Assembly (NCBI RefSeq): GCF_000002075.1
Contig: NW_004798335.1
Coordinates: 13,169-77,168, forward strand
Length of the DNA stretch: 64,000 bases
Origin: Aplysia californica
Lineage: Eukaryota > Mollusca > Gastropoda > Aplysiida > Aplysiidae
Direction of reading: 5' to 3'
Below, piece after piece: positions 35,745 through 45,960 of this stretch. The translations under genes and the position numbers were made by a program. Numbering within the stretch: the stretch's first letter is position 1; each line of letters opens with the position of its first letter. The notes below the pieces were generated by a model. That model was not told the DNA's origin, made no database searches, and was given only the letters and a program-made list of their open reading frames with translations.

Positions 35745-35913
35745 TGCCTGTCAAGATCAAACTGGACTGAGAGGGATATATTATATATGCTGAAAGACCG
35801 ATCGGGATACATAACGTTCCTGATGATAATCCACCAAACTCGTAAATCGAACTCGGGTTTTCTGTATTTTGTGCGACAGCGAAATGCCTTACCACTTCAC
35901 CACAGACGCAGGT
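35745..35913 (-). mobile_element. SINE-2 copy, minus strand
   Basis: The reverse complement starts TGCGTCTGTGGTGAAGTGGT and contains CCCGAGTTCGATTTACGAG (box B). Confidence 0.65.
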
Positions 35914-36454
35914 ATCATTAGACACGGTCACCTGACCGGATAGGAAAAATAGCCGACAAGACTGTTTAATGTAATACAAAGACACGTTGTACGCCTATCA
36001 ATGTCTGATGACGATCAATGTATCAACAGAGAAAAATACATGGGTATAGTCAAAATTGTCCAAGATGGCCACCTGTTGTCGAGTAGAAACATAATGTGGG
36101 CTTCTTGAACGGTGCTATTAAAAATTATTTTTGTTTGAATAACAAATTAATGGGGAAAAACCCGCAAGGGACAGAGGGAAGCGGCCCTTTATACAAAAGA
36201 CTGTCTTCGACCTGTATTTCTCAAAAAGAAATTGATGAAATTAGGATTAAGATGGTATGTGGCTTCTGCTATGGGCTAACCGATAAAGACCAATTCTGTT
36301 TGAGAAGAGTTTTTGGCATTTTGAGCTTTTAAAAGCTTCATTTCCACTTTTGGATGTGTGCAGTGTGCAGCACTTATTATTTCACGCCAAGTAGTTTCTA
36401 AAATATTTCGCGTTCAAACGGCTATTATAGGACGATATATCTGCTGACGTCTGT
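35914..36454. other. intergenic, nothing recognised
   Basis: A 78-codon open frame (36096-36332) has no recognisable motif. No repeats shared with the rest of the window. Confidence 0.5.
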
Positions 36455-36812
36455 GGTGTAGATAAAATAAATAATAATAAATAGCATTTGTATAGCGCAT
36501 ATCCCCGCTTAACAACAGGCTCTATGCGCTTTACACTATATTATTACCCCAGAAGACCATAGAACACTTCGAAATACTCTCAGCTTCCCTGGAAGCATAC
36601 AGTGCAAGCAGCTGATTAAGCGCTCAAACACTAACATACTGATAAGATCATTCGCTGTCTATAGCCAGGTACCCATTTCCCCCCTGAGGGAAGTGAGGAA
36701 AATTCGTGTAAAGTGCCTTTCCCAAGGACACAACGTCGGGTCCCTGGCGGGATTCGAACCCACTACCTTACGGTTGCGAGTCCGAGAGCCTAACCACTAG
36801 GCCACCGACGTC
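36455..36812 (-). mobile_element. SINE-1, near full length
   Basis: On the minus strand: head TCGGTGGCCTAGTGGTTAGG (box A) and GTGGGTTCGAATCCCGCC (box B), body GAAAGGCACTTTACACG and ATGGGTACCTGGCTATAGAC, and 3' tail GCGCTATACAAATGCTATTT followed by TATT repeats. Such tails are common where SINEs borrow a LINE 3' end; the partner LINE is not identified. Confidence 0.8.
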
Positions 36813-36890
36813 AATAATCTAATAGTTAAGCTCTACACCAGTTTGTGTAGACGAAACAGAAAAATTATGCAAACGTTCTTGTCCGCCTCA

Positions 36891-36892
<2 letters not shown>

Positions 36893-36934
<42 letters not shown>

Positions 36935-37022
36935 TGCTTCCATTATAAGATAAGATAAGATAAGATACATCTTTATTGTCCAGATCCTGGCACATTGGTT
37001 TGGTGTTCCACCACGAGTGCAC

Positions 37023-37120
<98 letters not shown>

Positions 37121-37165
37121 ATACACATACACACACACGTACACACGTGCACACACATGCACACA
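36893..37165. repeat. (AAT)n, (ATAAG)n and (CA)n microsatellites
   Basis: AAT units 36893-36931; ATAAG units at 36948-36966 followed by CATCTTTATTGTCCAG, which could be a reversed LINE 3' end; then about 60 CA units at 37020-37138. Confidence 0.9.
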
Positions 37166-38022
37166 CAAGTAGGCTTAGATTACCTGTACTCTGTACTCAC
37201 AATAACTGATAGCCCAGTCTCGTCAGAAAGTAGTAGGCCTACCACGTACCATCTACCGAGGCATGCCAAAGTGACGACCAACTCTCGCCACAAGGGGACC
37301 TTTCCAACCCCCCCCCCCCCCCCCCCCCCTCCATCTTGCAAAAGCATGCGCCAATAAACATAACTTTATAATATAAACATAAAACAAACATAAACGCAGG
37401 AACGGTTCTTTCTCTGGACAAGACCGGCGCGTCCCCGGTCACTTTTTGTTGGCTCGATAGTGGACAAGAGATTAACTGCTGATCACACTCTTCAATCAGT
37501 TTCACGTAAAAATCTAAACTAATAATATAATTTGTATCAACGTTTAAAAAGATCTTTGTCGATATGAAGGGGCTCACAGAAACAAATTAATAGGGGTTCA
37601 CTGATGTGTTGTCGCACAACGGAGACTCGTTCCTTCATCTTTGTTTATCACGCTGGAATATAATGTGAATTGCCCCAAAGAGAGACTCGTTCGGACAACC
37701 TTTCTTTCACAATCCCAATATACCAGAATACGGCTTTTCCGTCACGAAATAAAACATAATAGATCTATACACTTCAGTTCAACGGAGGAAAAAATACCTT
37801 TCAACTACTCTAAACGGCTGCTTTTATCGAACTCAAAGTGGTGCTTACATTATTGTTATTTTTTTTAAAATTTTACGCACAGTAAAAGCCCCGTTTACCT
37901 TGTGTCAAATGTGGCCCCTTTTCTCTAGAGTAAGCAGATAATATGTTCGTTACCCTGAGTTTTTATATTCTCACGAGTAACTTACGGTAACTATAATTTC
38001 CTACACAACGCTAAAAAAAGAT
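37166..38022. other. intergenic, nothing recognised
   Basis: Contains a C homopolymer (about 37309-37329) and otherwise AT-rich unique sequence. Confidence 0.5.
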
Positions 38023-38207
38023 TGGAGTGGGCGTTTGGCAGGTGCTCTGGAGTGGTTTGCTCTTTCTTTCCTATCAAACGTCTACTGAATTGCTATCATC
38101 TCAACTCCTTCTTTTTTTTGCGTTTGTAGCTTTCTTGTAACACCTCTAATCTTCAACACTTATATGACTTTGTTGTGTTGCAAAGGTCTCAAAACTCTTA
38201 CTAAAAA
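38023..38207 (+). repeat. RepA copy (intergenic)
   Basis: Starts GAGTGGGCGTTTGGCAGGTG, contains TTGTAACACCTCTAATCTTC, ends AAAACTCTTACTAAAAAC. Confidence 0.85.
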
Positions 38208-38520
38208 CTGTCCAAATTTAAAAACGAAAAACAAAATTAGACAAAAACCTTTAAGTTGATTTTGAAAGGAAAGCCGTTAATGTTGAAGATTTCGTCCCAT
38301 CTTGTCTTTGTACACAATAAAACTTGATCTGACAGCTTGGTCCCACTTTGAAAATTTAAGAGACCTAGAGACTGACCGGTCCCAGAACTCAAATTCAAAC
38401 TGTGCCACAGAAGCTTTTGAACACTGTGTTGTTGTTTTTTCTTCTGTTGCGATATCGGGGTGGCTGTGTATTCCTTTCAATGAGGGCCTTCTACCTCCTT
38501 TTCCACTTTATGAGTGGGCC

Positions 38521-38915
38521 TATGACTCCTTATGCGCGACGCGATGTGGCGTCGGGCGCAATCCTTGCCGCTCCAAAATCTATCAAGTAAGATTATTAAG
38601 AACGTATTACATACGACGTGACGTCTATATTAGCCAAACGCGACCGTCGCCTTCGATCGGTTCATGTAGCGACCGAGACCTCGTCGCACGCGGCAGACTG
38701 GGGTGTGCGCAAGAGTTAATTCTATGGATGTGTGACAGATTTAAAGCATCACCATAATTAATTGTCAAAATACATAGCCAAGGAGTGTCAGTCGACACGC
38801 CCTGCGTGTAGTGTGTAATGTTGTCGCGCAAAAGGATACACATGACACACCTCACGTCTCATCGCTAGCGACTGCCGAGTGCGACGCGACGTTGCGTCGC
38901 GCATAAGGAGACATA
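38521..38915. mobile_element. 395-bp GC-rich inverted-repeat element
   Basis: Ends of 34 nt match at about 30 positions as inverted repeats (left CTCCTTATGCGCGACGC, right GCGTCGCGCATAAGGAG). The interior is rich in CGAC/GTCG in an otherwise AT-rich region. No coding capacity. Target duplication unclear; PIF/Harbinger- or hAT-type origin cannot be decided by eye. Confidence 0.6.
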
Positions 38916-39257
38916 ATATGCTAAATCTGTTCACACTGTTTTTCTCAAAAGAAGAACTTCGGCGGTTTCGAATAACACACGCACGTTGATTGTCATCTTA
39001 ATAATATTATAGTCTGTACAAAATATAAAGCTGCAAGGACATAGAATAAGAACTTTTCAAATTTTCCAGTCAAACCCCGTAATACCGCCATTTTGTGGCG
39101 ATAATGAAGTTTATGTAATAACGGGCTGGCATTTTCAATGGGTTATGTTGCTCCGACTGTCCAACGTCAAGGGAAATGATTTTGTTTTGTTATCTTAGTT
39201 TGAAAAGTGCCTAGTTGGCGATTTACGTATACATGTACATGTATGTATTTAAAGCGG

Positions 39258-39346
<89 letters not shown>

Positions 39347-41620
39347 GTGTGTGCGTGCATGCGTGCATGCGTGCGCGTGCGTGTGCAAGTTTAAACCCAG
39401 TTGAACTTTCCCACGTAAATTCAAAGTGAACATTTACAGCAGACTGGAGGATTAGAATCTTGGAAGTGGCAACGCCATTCTAGGCTGTAGATGAAAGTGT
39501 TGTCCTTATTTTAAAGCCGGCGCCCATCAATCCTTTGGCTGCCTCAGATCGTCATAGACTTGAGCCCGAGTCCTCGAAAAATAGAAGCTTATCCAGCGGC
39601 GCCTGTCACTCTAGAGGTAATTTGGCTGATTATCTTGCAATTCCAGATATTTTCCCGACGGGACGAGGTAACATGTGAGAGAGATTACCCAGCAGTCAAC
39701 ACGACACCTTGTATAGTGTGTTCTTCTAGCGGCAAGTTCGCTGGCGGTATGGCGGGGCAAATTTATATTAGTTTCATAAGAACTGTACAACTCAGGCAGT
39801 TGACGGACGGTGGTGTACAGGCGCAAATACTGTGTTTGTAATTGTGTTCCTTTTCGTACATTGGCAGCACACGACAGTAAACGGGGCAAGCGATATAATA
39901 TAATGAGGGCGGTAATTACGAGACTTGAGTGTACATGTATTTATTAAATTAAAATAATATCTACATGGAAATCAAACGGAAAGTGTTTTTTCGGCCTCCA
40001 CAAGGTTGCAGCATTATTAGGCTATTGAATTGCATTGCATGCTTCGAAAAGCCAAAAGCCCCCACCACACCCACCCCGCATGAATTCATTGTCGATTCAT
40101 GTGGCTGCCTTTGTCTCCTCCAAATTGCAATATTGTGAACATTTCAGCTACCATCTTTCAGTAGCCCCCTTTAATTTCTTTCCTTTCCCTTAAATTTTCA
40201 ACACACTCTAAATAAGAAACTATAACATTTCTCTTACCACTTTTTTCACTATCAATGGGAATTGTAATAGATAAATTATGTTGACATAAAGGAAACATGC
40301 CTACCGCTATACTACATAATATATACATAGGCTATTACAATAATATAGATCTAGTAGATATGTTATTTCATATATATATTTGAATTCAGTTGTAGAATCT
40401 AGATCTAGTTTTTTGTTATATTGAAAAAACAACAACAACCCAACTCTACATAGATGTAGTAGGCCTAAAGAGTAATATTAATATGATGATTTCAGAATCC
40501 TATTCTGTAGGCCAAGGGAGCTATATTATATATACGAGTTAGAGAGTGGGTATTTAGTCTCACTCCAAAATGAAGGTTGACTTCTTTTCTGTGTGAATTT
40601 GAAACCAAAGAAGCCATGCTTGGAGAAAAAAAAATGAAAAAAAGAAGATGAAAACAAAATAGACAAAGAAAAGAAGAAAAGAAGAGAAAAGAAAGGAAAA
40701 GGGTAAGACAACCCTGTCAAGCAGACGATATTTATAGACACGAACGGAAGTTGGTATTTTGTGCGTGCGCATTCATCATCTGTGAGTAGAGAATCCATTC
40801 TAGATGAACATTGTCCACCTTTGTGACTTCTTTGACATTTACATACTCGAAAACGACCGGTTAGGAAACACATTTTATGACTTTTCCTCTTGCACAGATT
40901 TGATTTTGTGTATTGGATGCCTGACACTCAATTCCTTTCAGTTTGAGGTCAATATGTCGACCCGTTAGTGGGTGAAAACAACGAGGGGAAATCTGTGTTT
41001 TCTCTTCACAAAATTGACGAAAGGCTCTGTAAACAGACCCAACTATAATGTTGTCTCCAGACAAGATATCTTGGTTTGACCCTAATAGGGAGTTATGAAA
41101 TGAAACAAATAAATCATTATGGATTTTTGTGTGTCTGTGACTAGGTTTCAACATAGCGTATTCAGAAACTTGTCAGGAATCCAATAGATCTTCTAGAGCC
41201 TCATGATGAAGGATCAGCTTTTTTTGGTCATGATGATGTAAATCTAGATTTTAGTCCTTCACTCCCAGTGCCAGTGAAGTTCTTGATCAAGGGTCAGATG
41301 TAAAGTTCTTTTAAAACCTAATATGATCTTGGTCTAGTAGGATCTGAACTTGCCTTTGACTAGGTTGGGCTTGTAGTTTTGATTCTGGATCTGGGTTCAG
41401 GTTTGGACTGGTCTTCTGTCTTGTTCTGTCTTTATACTTCGACTTCGATCTAGAATCTCATTCTAGTTGAAGATCCTGGTTTAGATGCTAATTCTCATGG
41501 GTTTGCTTCAGTTTGGACTGGCTTGGTCTCTGTAGGTTTTGTTTTAATAAGATTTGAATTAGATATCTATAGATCTAGATTAGGTCTAGAATCTAGATGG
41601 AATTTTTTGTATTTTATTAC
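38916..41620. other. intergenic, (CT)n and no recognisable gene
   Basis: CT microsatellite at 39260-39341. Around 39510-39780 is locally CpG-richer (GCCGGCGCC, CGGCGCC, CGGGACGAGG) and could hold the non-coding first exon of TRIP12; unproven. Rest AT-rich, with many TCTAGATC motifs. Confidence 0.45.
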
Positions 41621-41653
41621 GAGTCCGAATATGAAAAAATGTTATTCGGACTC
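41621..41653. repeat. 33-nt palindrome, isolated copy
   Basis: Arms GAGTCCGAATA and TATTCGGACTC (11 nt, perfect) around an 11-nt loop. Same unit as in 42426-42524. Confidence 0.85.
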
Positions 41654-41835
41654 TGGTTCTTGTCCAGCATGACATCACTTCCGACTTCCTGTGACTCGTG
41701 ACTCAGGCTTCCTGTCCTGCCTCACTCGTGACTCGCCTCAGGCTGGGTAGAGACCGGGATCACTTCGGGCAAAAAGGCGTTTTGTGCAGGAGCCAAGTTT
41801 TTATCTTATGATGAATTTGAGGCCAGCCTGAAAAG

Positions 41836-42262
41836 TTATAGCGCTTCTAATAAATGTTTATTTGTCAAGAGGTCATCAGAAGCAATTAAAGATGGCTTGT
41901 TAGCGTGTGTCGAGGTCGGATGGGCGGCCTGCACACGTGTGGCTGTGTGCGTGTCGGGGAGGGGGGGGGAGGCACTATCGGTCCGGGCGTTGAACGTCGC
42001 ATACGCGTCAGTCTTTCCCCCCTCCCCCCTCCCCGGCAACTGATCATTATTACAATAATAAGCTAGTCTTGACGTAGATCTACGCAATGAATTTATTGAA
42101 TTGTGCGGTGGTCAATGGAATCAAAAGTTGCCGTATGCTCAGCTCTACACACAGCAACACAACTTTTTCATGGTAAACAATGGAGATGACACCGGCTTGT
42201 GTATTTGAACGAATCGGTCTTTTTTTTTTTTACACAGCTCATAATATGCAGGTGCCAGGTGG
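41836..42262 (-). repeat. second copy of block shared with the 25446-26093 element
   Basis: On the minus strand the order TGCATATTATGAGCTG, AAGACCGATTC, CAACTTTTGATTCCAT, GTAGATCTACGTCAAGACTAG, ATGATCAGTTGCCG, GCGACGTTCAACGCCCGGAC and GTGTGCAGGCC parallels 25605-25945. Frames in both copies give related peptides (TFNART / TFNTRT), but frame openness is not conserved evidence of coding. Confidence 0.75.
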
Positions 42263-42425
42263 TCTGCTAATCTTCAATTTTACCTTTTTCTACAACAAAG
42301 AAAGAGGGAAACGTGGGGGGGGGTTGGGGGCGTATCAATGAGGCGGCAGGCATCGGATCGGCAGAATTGGAAGCCCTGAACATTAGATAGATATAGAACG
42401 AAGACACTTCCTTTTTTCCGGACCC

Positions 42426-42524
42426 GAGTCCGAATAACATTTTTTCATATTCAGACTCGAGTCCGAATAAGAATTTTTTTTATTCGGACTCGAGTCCGAA
42501 TATGAAAAAATGTTATTCGGACTC
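42426..42524. repeat. three abutting 33-nt palindromes
   Basis: Units 42426-42458, 42459-42491 and 42492-42524, each GAGTCCGAATA + 11-nt loop + TATTC(G/A)GACTC, abutting with no spacer. A partial fourth arm (GAGTTCGAATA) follows. Confidence 0.85.
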
Positions 42525-42920
42525 GAGTTCGAATAATGACGGCCATTTTTATTATTGTTCAAGTTAAATTTTGATATATCTGAATCATACCATGCCATTG
42601 TATAACAGCAGATTATATTTTATTTTTAGATCTATTTACGCTTTGCAAGCAAGGACTTTGGTATTCGATCCTGAATGGTCAGCATGTTTTACAATTGCAA
42701 TTTTGAGTTCAAACTGGTAGTGTACAGATGATTGTAAGTATACCACTACTAATGGAACACTGTCATAATGCGGGACAGAGTTTAGCTGCTCAAAAGTAGG
42801 TGCATGAATAGTGTAGATTAGATGGAATAGTTACGTCAAGGAACTTCTCTGTCACTTTCTTGAGGAACTTCTGTTATTTGTGGCAATACTCTTGAAACTA
42901 AAAGGACAGCTTTGGGCAAT

Positions 42921-43057
42921 TCTTCAGATCTGCATGGTTTATTCACATTTGCTACGTTTGGGTTGGAAGGTTAGGGTTAGAGGCTAGAATTAGGGTTACA
43001 GTAACCCTACCTTTAAGGTATCCAGCAAATGTGAATAAAATGGGCTGATCTGGAAGA
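42921..43057. repeat. foldback element with 33-nt arms
   Basis: Left arm 42921-42953 and right arm 43024-43057 are inverted copies (core TTTATTCACATTTGCT / AGCAAATGTGAATAAA, CAGATC / GATCTG). The loop contains GGTTAGGGTTAGAG and the short palindrome GGGTTACAGTAACCC. Confidence 0.7.
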
Positions 43058-43119
43058 CTGCTCTGTGATTGAACTACTTGGTACTATATTTTTATCATGG
43101 CAGTGACTACGTTCTTGGC

Positions 43120-43153
43120 GCCGTGAATGTGGTTTGCAGGCTACATTCACGGC
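43120..43153. repeat. perfect 11-nt hairpin
   Basis: GCCGTGAATGT (43120-43130) and ACATTCACGGC (43143-43153). A diverged half recurs at about 45470-45486 (AGGGCATCGTGAACGTAGCC). Confidence 0.6.
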
Positions 43154-43408
43154 ACCCTGAATCATCCATTATTAGCACAGAGAGGCACGAATGAAACGCT
43201 ACGGTTGCTCAAACTCAAAGTGAATGTGGAAACAGCACAGGAATACGTGTGTGAAAAATAATGCAGCAATGGTCCGAATGCAACAGAAAATATCGAGGGC
43301 GAAGGCGAGCGCAGCAAAACAGCCTTGGTCGACAAGGCCTTGCTTGCTCAGCAGGCGGAACCTGACTTCTATCCACTTCCCTCGTGCAGACCCGGCAATG
43401 CTCGACAG

Positions 43409-43684
43409 TTTGAAAATAGAAAGTCGTCTGAAGAAACAAGGGGGAGATTGGAAGAAGGCGAAGGCGGGAAGAGTGGTGGGGGGGGGGGGGGGGGTGAAAA
43501 AAAGAAGCAAAAGAGTAGGGGGTGAAGTGAAATACGGCTCAAGTGGTTTGAAAATAGAAAGTCGTCTGAAGAAACAAGGGGGAGATTGGAAGAAGGCGAA
43601 GGCGGGAAGAGTGGTGGGGGAGGTATGAAAAAAAGAAGCAAAAGAGTAGGGGGTGAAGTGAAATAAATACGGCTCAAGTGGCTC
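43409..43684. repeat. 138-bp tandem duplication
   Basis: The unit starting TTTGAAAATAGAAAGTCGTC at 43409 recurs at 43547 almost unchanged. They differ mainly in G-run length and an extra AATA near the end, so the duplication looks recent. Confidence 0.85.
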
Positions 43685-44967
43685 GCTGCGCTATCTATTC
43701 CAATCCAGTAATGAAAAGACCCAAAATTCTCGGCCGATCCACGTTTTCAAAATAATAGAATAGACTTCCTGTTAGCAGATACGAAAGAAAATATAGCACT
43801 GAGAGACAATTTGTAGTTATTTCAGCGCTTTTTTTGTCCTCTTCGAAATGAAAATGAGAAGAAAGGCGCTTCCCTGACTTCAGTATATATATGTCTCATA
43901 TTTTCACTTCTATATATATTAGGTACACATAGATAACTTTCAACATTTCTTTGCATTACTTGAGACAACCTACCTGGGAAGTTTGAATGAAGCTGTTGTT
44001 ATACTTTTTTAGATATGACCTTTCAAAGCTGGAAAATTGTTGATTTCGTATATGACACCTTTGATATTGCATAATCACTTTTAGAAACTCCAAGCAAATA
44101 TAATTGGCTCCCCCCGGGGCAGTGCCACTGACTGTAGTGTCTTTAGGCCATTCCCAAAGGGGGGACATTTCTCGTTCAAGCACAGATCTGACCATCAATG
44201 ATTTATTTATAGAGGCACCAGCCATCCATGTCCAGGTGCTGTTTAAGCCTCTTTTTCCTGTATGCGGATTAATTTAAATATCTTTTTGCCAATTTATTGG
44301 TTCCGCTTCTATGTACCCCATATCTATGGTTCTCAACCTGGAAATCGCCTATTATTCGCTGTAATTGCCCCCCCCCCCTCTCATCATCTTCCCCCCCCCC
44401 CCCCCTATAGTGTCATCATTTATGTTACCGTCTATTTTTATCGATAACACGATTATGGATTAAGGGCAGTATTAATGATAATTAAGAAAAAAAACCCCTA
44501 ACAACCATCGATTAAGTAATAAATATGATTATCATAATACAAATATTGATAATTAGAAGAAGAAGAGGAAGAAGAAACACGGTCATAACATCAATATAAA
44601 AAACAATAATACTCACAATAGAATTGGTTTGAGTAATGAAATAATATAAATAATAAATGGAGCAATATTATCATAAATCAAAATTTCTAAAAGGATACTA
44701 CTTGGAATCCGCCGATTGTATGGGATCAGATACCTTGTATGAATATGTTAAATTAGATAATTCAATCCATACAATTTGAGGTTATATGTTCACCATTCTT
44801 TTTTTTTTTCAAGAGGAAAGCAGATGTCCATTTTCATTTTGTGTTTGGTCTTTCCATTGAGTTAAATCTATAAGACCAATCTCCTCGTGGTTAAAGGAGT
44901 GGAAATATGTCGTTCAAGCACAGTAGAATTGTAAATGGGCTGATTCATGTCACGTTCATAACTGTGC
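43685..44967. other. intergenic, homopolymers and AT-rich sequence
   Basis: C runs at 44368-44377 and 44391-44404, then ATA/AAT-rich sequence. No gene recognised. Confidence 0.5.
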
Positions 44968-45237
44968 CTGATCTGCAGCAGGGAACTGCTGCTCTTTCTT
45001 TCCTAATCCTTACTATTGTCATTTTCCTTTACTTCTTTTGTATGTTTGTCACTCTCTTGTGACCTGCTATTTCCAGGGTGCCTTGATAGTCGAAGCAGAC
45101 CTTGTGCTGTTGAAGCTAGAGAGGTGAGCAGAGTAAGTCTGATTCCCTGTAAGGACTTCTCTGTTGACACCCACCCCTTGGCGTTCATATGAGTATGACC
45201 TTATGCAGTTGCGAGCGCCGTAAAACCCTCTACTATA
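44968..45237 (+). repeat. RepA copy, interrupted
   Basis: Has CTGCTCTTTCTTTCCTAATC and CTTTTGTATGTTTGTCACTC early and TTGCGAGCGCCGTAAAACCC at the end, with about 100 unrelated bases between. Confidence 0.5.
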
Positions 45238-45846
45238 ATAATAAATAAATATAATTGGAATAATATTCATTATTGTATCACCATCTGATAGATTATTTTT
45301 TAACCTTCAGTTTGATGGGCCATATGATCTGGTTTGTGTGTGCAGTTGAATGTTTTGACATTTTCCTTTGGTGGGGTAGGGGCATAAAAATAGGTCAGGG
45401 AAAAGCCCTGGGCCGGTGGTGGATTTTGGCCTGGGAGGAAAAGAGTTAAATTTCAGTTTACTATTTTCAGGGCATCGTGAACGTAGCCTCTGCGTTTTAT
45501 CATGACACCACGCTTTTTAGAAAACTCTTTGACTTGTGTTGGTTTAATTTGTGGAGAATTAACACACTACAAAAATGTTTGTTCTCATTCAGTGTCTGTT
45601 TCTGGAAGACCTGAAATAGAAGTCAACAGGCCAATTTTAATAAGTCAGCTTCAAGTAATGAAGCCTGGAATAATGTAACCTGGCTTTCAGGACAGTTTTT
45701 GCAGTAAAGAAACACAAGCTTAGTCTTGGTGTGCATGCATTTTTAACAAGCTCTTTTATTGTTATTTTTGAATAGAATAAAGATTTAGCTTTTATATTTT
45801 GTTATGTGAAAGAGTTCTAAACTTTAAAGTTTTATTTTCTTTGCAG
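45238..45846. other. sequence upstream of TRIP12 start-codon exon
   Basis: AT-rich, probably the 3' part of a 5' UTR intron, ending in the acceptor CTTTGCAG at 45839-45846. Confidence 0.5.
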
Positions 45847-45960
45847 CTAACATCTGGCATGAGCTGGGTGTGTGAGTTCGCATATGGACGCTCAATCTGA
45901 CGAGCCGGCGGGGGGTAGTAAACGCAGGCGCGCTGCAGGGGTCATCACATCACCACAGCA
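45847..45960 (+). CDS. TRIP12: TRIP12 exon with start codon and 37 nt of 5' UTR
   Basis: A functional-looking acceptor before it implies at least one upstream non-coding exon. ATG at 45884 gives [17 protein letters not shown], resembling the vertebrate start (PGGSLRRSQR). The exon also holds an upstream ATG at 45859 whose 13-codon frame ends at 45900 and overlaps the main start in another frame. Donor GTAAGT after a phase-2 codon. Confidence 0.85.

Noticed and set aside
40526-41154. Minus-strand frames of 97 and 133 codons
   Set aside because: No motifs; partly over an A/G-rich tract.
42950-43010. Telomere-like GGTTAGGGTTAG motif
   Set aside because: Only one or two units, in the loop of a foldback element; not a telomeric array.
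43224-43628. 134-codon Lys/Arg-rich frame
   Set aside because: Half of it is the 138-bp tandem duplication and the other half has no family match; nothing supports coding.
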